Source of the DNA: Janthinobacterium sp. J1-1
GTDB lineage: Bacteria; Pseudomonadota; Gammaproteobacteria; Burkholderiales; Burkholderiaceae_D
Length of the DNA: 64,000 bases
Direction of reading: 5' to 3'
NCBI RefSeq assembly: GCF_030944405.1
Contig: NZ_CP132339.1
Span: 2,790,001 to 2,854,000, forward strand
Shown: positions 60,665 through 64,000 of the stretch, piece after piece
How positions within the stretch are numbered: the stretch's first letter is position 1
How the letters are laid out: each line of letters opens with the position of its first letter
Program-made: the position numbers and the translations under genes
The notes under the pieces: model-generated
Told to the model about the DNA's origin: nothing
What the model saw: only the letters and a program-made list of their open reading frames with translations
Databases searched by the model: none

Positions 60665-61417
60665 ATGCATATGTGCGCCGAGGGTGTCCGTTTTTCAATT
60701 GCCAATCAGGTGGCGTGGGCGCCTGGACTGGAAACGCCGCAGCAATGGCAGGCGTGGACGCACACCCCATTTCACATCGCCGCCAACGGCGAGCCTGGCG
60801 TGCGCCAGATGGCGCCGCTGTTGCGCCGCCGCGCCGGCCAACTGGGCAAGATGGCGCTCGAAGTCGCGTACGCCTGCCTGGGCGAGGCGCGCAATATTCC
60901 GATTGTCTTCTGTTCGCGTCATGGCGAGGTGGTGCGCGCCATCGATTTGCTGTCCAGCCTGGCGCTTGGCGAACCGCTGTCGCCGACGGCCTTCGGCATG
61001 GCCGTGCATAACGCCAGCGCCGCCCTGTTTTCCATCGCCCGCAATGATCAAGCCAATCAGCTGGCGCTGGCCGCCGGCGCCGCCAGTGTCGAAGCGGCGG
61101 TGATCGAGGCGTGCGGCCTGCTGGCCGATGGCGCGCCGCAGGTATTGCTGCTGGCGGCCGACAGCCCGCTGCCGGAGCTGTTTGCGCCGTTCGACGATGA
61201 ACATGGCCAGGCGCATGCGTTTGCCTGGCTGCTGCAGGCGGGCAGCGGGCAGGGCGGCGACATCAGCCTGGCCTGGCGGCCGCGCGCGGCGCACGACACC
61301 ATCAGCAACAGCGCGATGCCGGCCAGCTTGGCCGCCCTGCGCTTTGTGCTTGGCGAGGCGGCCGTGTACGAACATGTGGCCAACCGCCAGTGCTGGCGCT
61401 GGAGCCGCCATGCGTGA
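60665..61417 (+). CDS. Beta-ketoacyl synthase-like chain-length factor
   Basis: A 250-residue protein of the short ketoacyl-synthase-like family found first in aryl-polyene clusters. IVFCSRHGEVVRAIDLLSSL and FGMAVHNASAALFSIAR match the thiolase-fold core without the usual catalytic Cys-His-His set, so it likely acts as a partner subunit. The start may be ATG 60665 or 60671; GGGA lies upstream of both. The next gene begins 8 bp before its stop. Together with the genes after it, this marks the start of the cluster. Confidence 0.82.
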   Translation: MHMCAEGVRFSIANQVAWAPGLETPQQWQAWTHTPFHIAANGEPGVRQMAPLLRRRAGQLGKMALEVAYACLGEARNIPIVFCSRHGEVVRAIDLLSSLALGEPLSPTAFGMAVHNASAALFSIARNDQANQLALAAGAASVEAAVIEACGLLADGAPQVLLLAADSPLPELFAPFDDEHGQAHAFAWLLQAGSGQGGDISLAWRPRAAHDTISNSAMPASLAALRFVLGEAAVYEHVANRQCWRWSRHA

Positions 61418-62201
61418 GCGCCGCTCGCTGGCCGTTGCCGTGTCGGTTACCTGGCGCACCCTGGCCACCGCCATCAGCTTTGCCGCCTTCGGCATCGGCG
61501 GCCTGCTGCTGCGGGTGCTGGTGTTCCCGCTGCTGCAGCTGCTGGTATGGCGGCGCGAAGCGCGCGTGGCCGCCGCGCGCGCCATCATCCGCTGGAGCTT
61601 TCGCGCGTATATCGGCCTGATGCGCGCGCTGGGCGTGCTGCGCTATGAATTGCACGGGCTGGACAAGCTGGAACGGGGCGGCATGCTGATCCTGGCGAAC
61701 CATCCGACCCTGATCGACACGATCTTCCTGATGGCCCATGTGAAGCGGGCCGACTGCATCGTCAAGGCGGCCCTGTGGAACAATCCGTTTACGGGCGGCC
61801 CGGTGCGCGCGGCCGGCTATATCAACAATGCCGGCGGCGCCGAACTGGTCGACGCTTGCGTGGCCTCGCTGGCGCGCGGCAATAACCTGATCATTTTCCC
61901 GGAAGGCACGCGCACCCCGCACGGCGGCAACATCACGCTCAAGCGGGGCGCGGCCAATGTCGCCGTGCGCGGCCGCTGCGACGTCACGCCGGTGCTGATC
62001 CGCTGCCATCCGCCGACCCTGGGCAAGGGAGAACCATGGTGGCGCGTGCCGGCGCGGCGCGCGCATTTCGAGATCGCGGTGCAGGACGACCTGGCGATCA
62101 CGGCCTTCACCGGCGACGGCGCGTCCGACGTCATGGCGGCGCGCCATCTGACCAATTATCTGCAACATTACTTTAGCTCGATACAGGAACAACATGCTTG
62201 A
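61410..62201 (+). CDS. PlsC-like acyltransferase of the aryl-polyene cluster
   Basis: A 263-residue membrane-bound acyltransferase. One N-terminal membrane region (about 18-45) is followed by the PlsC motifs NHPTLID (His-x4-Asp) and FPEGTRTP. In aryl-polyene clusters this gene probably attaches the polyene acyl chain to a lipid or sugar carrier. The ATG at 61410 overlaps the previous gene by 8 bp; its stop overlaps the next gene by 8 bp. Roles in ordinary phospholipid synthesis are less likely in this context. Confidence 0.88.
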   Translation: MRERRSLAVAVSVTWRTLATAISFAAFGIGGLLLRVLVFPLLQLLVWRREARVAAARAIIRWSFRAYIGLMRALGVLRYELHGLDKLERGGMLILANHPTLIDTIFLMAHVKRADCIVKAALWNNPFTGGPVRAAGYINNAGGAELVDACVASLARGNNLIIFPEGTRTPHGGNITLKRGAANVAVRGRCDVTPVLIRCHPPTLGKGEPWWRVPARRAHFEIAVQDDLAITAFTGDGASDVMAARHLTNYLQHYFSSIQEQHA

Positions 62202-62448
62202 ACAGGAAGTGAAGGAATTGATCATCGAGGCGCTGCAACTGGAAGACATGAGCGCCGCCGACATCGATACGGATGCGCCCTTGTTTGTCGAAGGCCTGGG
62301 GCTCGATTCGATCGATGCGCTGGAGCTGGGCGTGGCGCTGCAGAAGAAATACGGGATTTCCCTGTCGGCCGATTCGGCCGATACACGCCGCCATTTCGCT
62401 TCGGTACGGGCGCTGGCGGCCATGGTTGACAGTCACAGAAAGAAGTAA
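62194..62448 (+). CDS. Acyl carrier protein 1
   Basis: An 84-residue acidic carrier protein. The phosphopantetheine Ser is in LGLDSIDALEL. It overlaps the acyltransferase gene by 8 bp and is followed by a second carrier gene after 11 bp. Paired carriers of this type are characteristic of aryl-polyene clusters, where they hold the growing polyene as thioester. Confidence 0.92.
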   Translation: MLEQEVKELIIEALQLEDMSAADIDTDAPLFVEGLGLDSIDALELGVALQKKYGISLSADSADTRRHFASVRALAAMVDSHRKK

Positions 62449-62459
62449 GGAGCTGCAAA

Positions 62460-62735
62460 ATGGTAGACATGAGTGTAATGAGCCGCGATGAACTGACCGC
62501 GTGGGTAGTCAAGCTGCTGGCCGAGATGTTCGAACTCGATCCGGCGGCGCTGACGCCGCAGTCGAACCTGTACTCGGAACTCGACATCGACAGCATCGAC
62601 GCGGTCGACCTGGCCGTCAAGCTCAAGCAGCTGACGGGCAAGCGGCTGCAGCCGGAAGTATTCAAGACCATCCGCACCATCGACGATGTGGTCGAAGCCT
62701 TGCGCGCGATGTCGGCGGCGGAGCAGGCGGTATAA
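62460..62735 (+). CDS. Acyl carrier protein 2
   Basis: A 91-residue acidic carrier protein. The phosphopantetheine Ser lies in LDIDSIDAVDLAVKLK. AAGGAG precedes the ATG at 62460; two further ATG codons follow within seven codons, and the first has the best spacing. It differs clearly from carrier 1, implying distinct partners, for example starter-unit versus chain-extension enzymes. Confidence 0.92.
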   Translation: MVDMSVMSRDELTAWVVKLLAEMFELDPAALTPQSNLYSELDIDSIDAVDLAVKLKQLTGKRLQPEVFKTIRTIDDVVEALRAMSAAEQAV

Positions 62736-62740
62736 CGCGC

Positions 62741-63286
62741 ATGCTGCTCAATGTGGTGGCGGTGCTGTTGACGGTGTTGTACCCGCTGGCGATCTGGCTG
62801 GGCCAGGGCCAGGTCGAGCCGCGCTGGCTGGCCGGTTTGCTGCTGCTGGCCGTGGCCTGCCGCCTGCCTGCGCTCAAGCTCCAGCGCGCCGCGCGCTGGT
62901 CGGTGGCCGGCGCGCTGGTGCTGGCCGCCTGCGCGCTATGGAGCAATCTGCTGCTGCCGCTGAAACTGTATCCGGTGCTGGTCAACGCCGTCTTCCTGGC
63001 CGCCTTCGGCTACAGCCTCTATGCGCCGCCTTCCGTGGTGGAACGCCTGGCGCGCCTGCGCGAGCCCGATTTCCCGCCGGCCGCGGTACGCTATACGCGC
63101 CGCGTGACGCAAGTCTGGTGCGGCTTTTTTGTCATCAATGGCGCCATCGCGCTGGGCCTGGCGCTGTGGGCCAGCGATGCCGCCTGGTCGCTGTACACGG
63201 GCGTGATCGCCTATGTGCTGATGGGCCTGTTATTTGCCGGCGAGTATCTGGTGCGCCGGCGCTTCAAACGTCTGCATCATGCCTGA
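62741..63286 (+). CDS. Polytopic membrane protein of the aryl-polyene cluster (COG4648-like)
   Basis: A 181-residue inner-membrane protein with about five membrane segments (near 3-20, 27-44, 52-80, 120-140 and 148-170) and a basic C-terminus. It fits the COG4648 family found between the carrier and ligase genes of aryl-polyene clusters; its exact role is not established. The ATG at 62741 lies 5 bp after the carrier stop. Its stop overlaps the ligase start by 8 bp. Confidence 0.82.
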   Translation: MLLNVVAVLLTVLYPLAIWLGQGQVEPRWLAGLLLLAVACRLPALKLQRAARWSVAGALVLAACALWSNLLLPLKLYPVLVNAVFLAAFGYSLYAPPSVVERLARLREPDFPPAAVRYTRRVTQVWCGFFVINGAIALGLALWASDAAWSLYTGVIAYVLMGLLFAGEYLVRRRFKRLHHA

Positions 63287-64000
63287 ATCACTTTCCTCCC
63301 TCGCCAGCCTGGCCCAGGCCATCTGCAGCCGCCCGCCCGCCATGCCGGCGGGCTGGCGCGACGGCGCCTGTATCAGCCATGGCCAACTGGCCGCGCGCAT
63401 GGCCGACTGGGCCGGTTTTCTGACGCACCTGCCGGGCCGCCATGTCGCGCTCTATCTCGATGACAGCCTGGAGTTCGGCGCCGCCTTGCTGGGCGCCTGG
63501 CAGGCGGGCAAGACAGTCTGGCTGACGGCCGACGTGCTGCCGGCCAGCTGCGCCGCGCTGGCGGAGCATGTCGACGCTTTCCTGGGCCAGTTCCCGCCCG
63601 GGCATGCGCCGTCGACGGCGCCGGCCGGCAGTGGCGCGCAACCGCATTGGCGCGTGCTGGACGACGATTTCCCCGCGCTGGTGGTGCATACCTCGGGCAG
63701 CACCGGCGCGGCGCAGGCGATTCCCAAGAAGCTGTCGCAGCTGGGCAGCGAAGTGGCGACCCTGGAACAGCTGTTCGGCCGTCATGCGGCCGGCGCCGCG
63801 GTGCTTGCCACCGTCACGCACCAGCATATCTACGGCTTGCTGTTCAAGGTCTTGTGGCCGCTGGCGGCAGGGCGCCCCGTGCATGCGCACAGCGTGGCGT
63901 TTCCCGAGCAGCTGGCCATGCTGCTGGCGCAAGGCCCGTGCGTGCTGGCGGCCAGTCCGGCCCACCTCAAGCGCCTGCCCGAGCACCTGGACTGGCGCGC
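63279..64000 (+). CDS. AMP-dependent acyl/aryl ligase, partial at window end
   Basis: The first 240 residues of an adenylate-forming ligase; the reading frame runs off the window. It starts ATG 63279 (MPESLSSLASLAQ), overlapping the previous gene by 8 bp. The AMP-binding loop VVHTSGSTGAAQAIPKK and the conserved THQHIYGLLF match the ligase of aryl-polyene clusters. It should activate the aromatic starter (such as 4-hydroxybenzoate or a cinnamate) and load it on a carrier protein. Full-length enzymes of this type run to about 450 residues. Confidence 0.88.
   Translation, partial: MPESLSSLASLAQAICSRPPAMPAGWRDGACISHGQLAARMADWAGFLTHLPGRHVALYLDDSLEFGAALLGAWQAGKTVWLTADVLPASCAALAEHVDAFLGQFPPGHAPSTAPAGSGAQPHWRVLDDDFPALVVHTSGSTGAAQAIPKKLSQLGSEVATLEQLFGRHAAGAAVLATVTHQHIYGLLFKVLWPLAAGRPVHAHSVAFPEQLAMLLAQGPCVLAASPAHLKRLPEHLDWR

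Overview
The window reads as chromosomal DNA of a GC-rich betaproteobacterium. The Burkholderiales-type porin, the Bug/TctC binding protein, the TctDE-type two-component pair, the alaA-hom gene order and the aryl-polyene genes together suggest Oxalobacteraceae (Janthinobacterium, Massilia or Duganella-like). This is inferred from gene content, not from a marker gene: no rRNA or tRNA gene was seen. Genes are densely packed, many overlap by 1, 4 or 8 bp, and several start with TTG or GTG.

Layout. (1) 1-18.2 kb: an MBL-fold hydrolase diverges from a GAF/HD-GYP c-di-GMP phosphodiesterase. That gene is translationally coupled to a CHASE2 adenylate cyclase, followed by a TpsB outer-membrane transporter, a 3580-residue TpsA adhesin with 23 YDG-type repeats, and a FecR-domain protein. 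(2) 18.2-28.3 kb: a copper region. It holds copA-cueR behind a CueR-type promoter, a pair of unknown genes, a caa3-type cytochrome oxidase with fused subunits I+III and two cytochromes c, a GST, and copZ with its own textbook CueR promoter. (3) 28.3-38.2 kb: a mixed stretch with a bestrophin, YidD with a Cys-rich tail, an aldehyde dehydrogenase, a YgcG-like TPM protein, a TonB receptor with STN domain, a degenerate site-2 protease, a DUF3304 lipoprotein and a PIN-PhoH ATPase. (4) 38.5-49.5 kb: bcp, then an Ara4N lipid A modification operon (arnB, arnC, split arnA, arnD) preceded by arnT and an Mth938-like gene, then alaA and hom. (5) 49.5-51.6 kb: rraB, an AT-rich orphan, a 158-bp MITE inserted exactly at the stop codon of an outer-membrane barrel gene, and that gene's stranded terminator. 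(6) 51.7-60.3 kb: a TctDE-like two-component system diverging from porin, Bug protein, and FbpABC-like ABC importer. (7) 60.5-64 kb: the start of an aryl-polyene-type pigment cluster, cut off by the window end within the AMP-dependent ligase.

How the parts work together. Region 1 looks like a surface-adhesion module in which c-di-GMP breakdown and cAMP synthesis are encoded next to the adhesin they may control. Region 2 joins copper export, copper sensing, a copper chaperone and a copper-dependent oxidase. Region 4 gives cationic-peptide resistance through 4-amino-4-deoxy-L-arabinose. Region 6 is a substrate-sensing and uptake unit whose substrate cannot be read from sequence alone.

The most interesting observations are the phased 249-bp repeats of the adhesin, the two CueR promoters, the MITE at a stop codon, the inactive-looking S2P homologue, the Cys-rich YidD tail, the hybrid TctDE/Bug/ABC locus, and a perfect palindrome ahead of the aryl-polyene genes.
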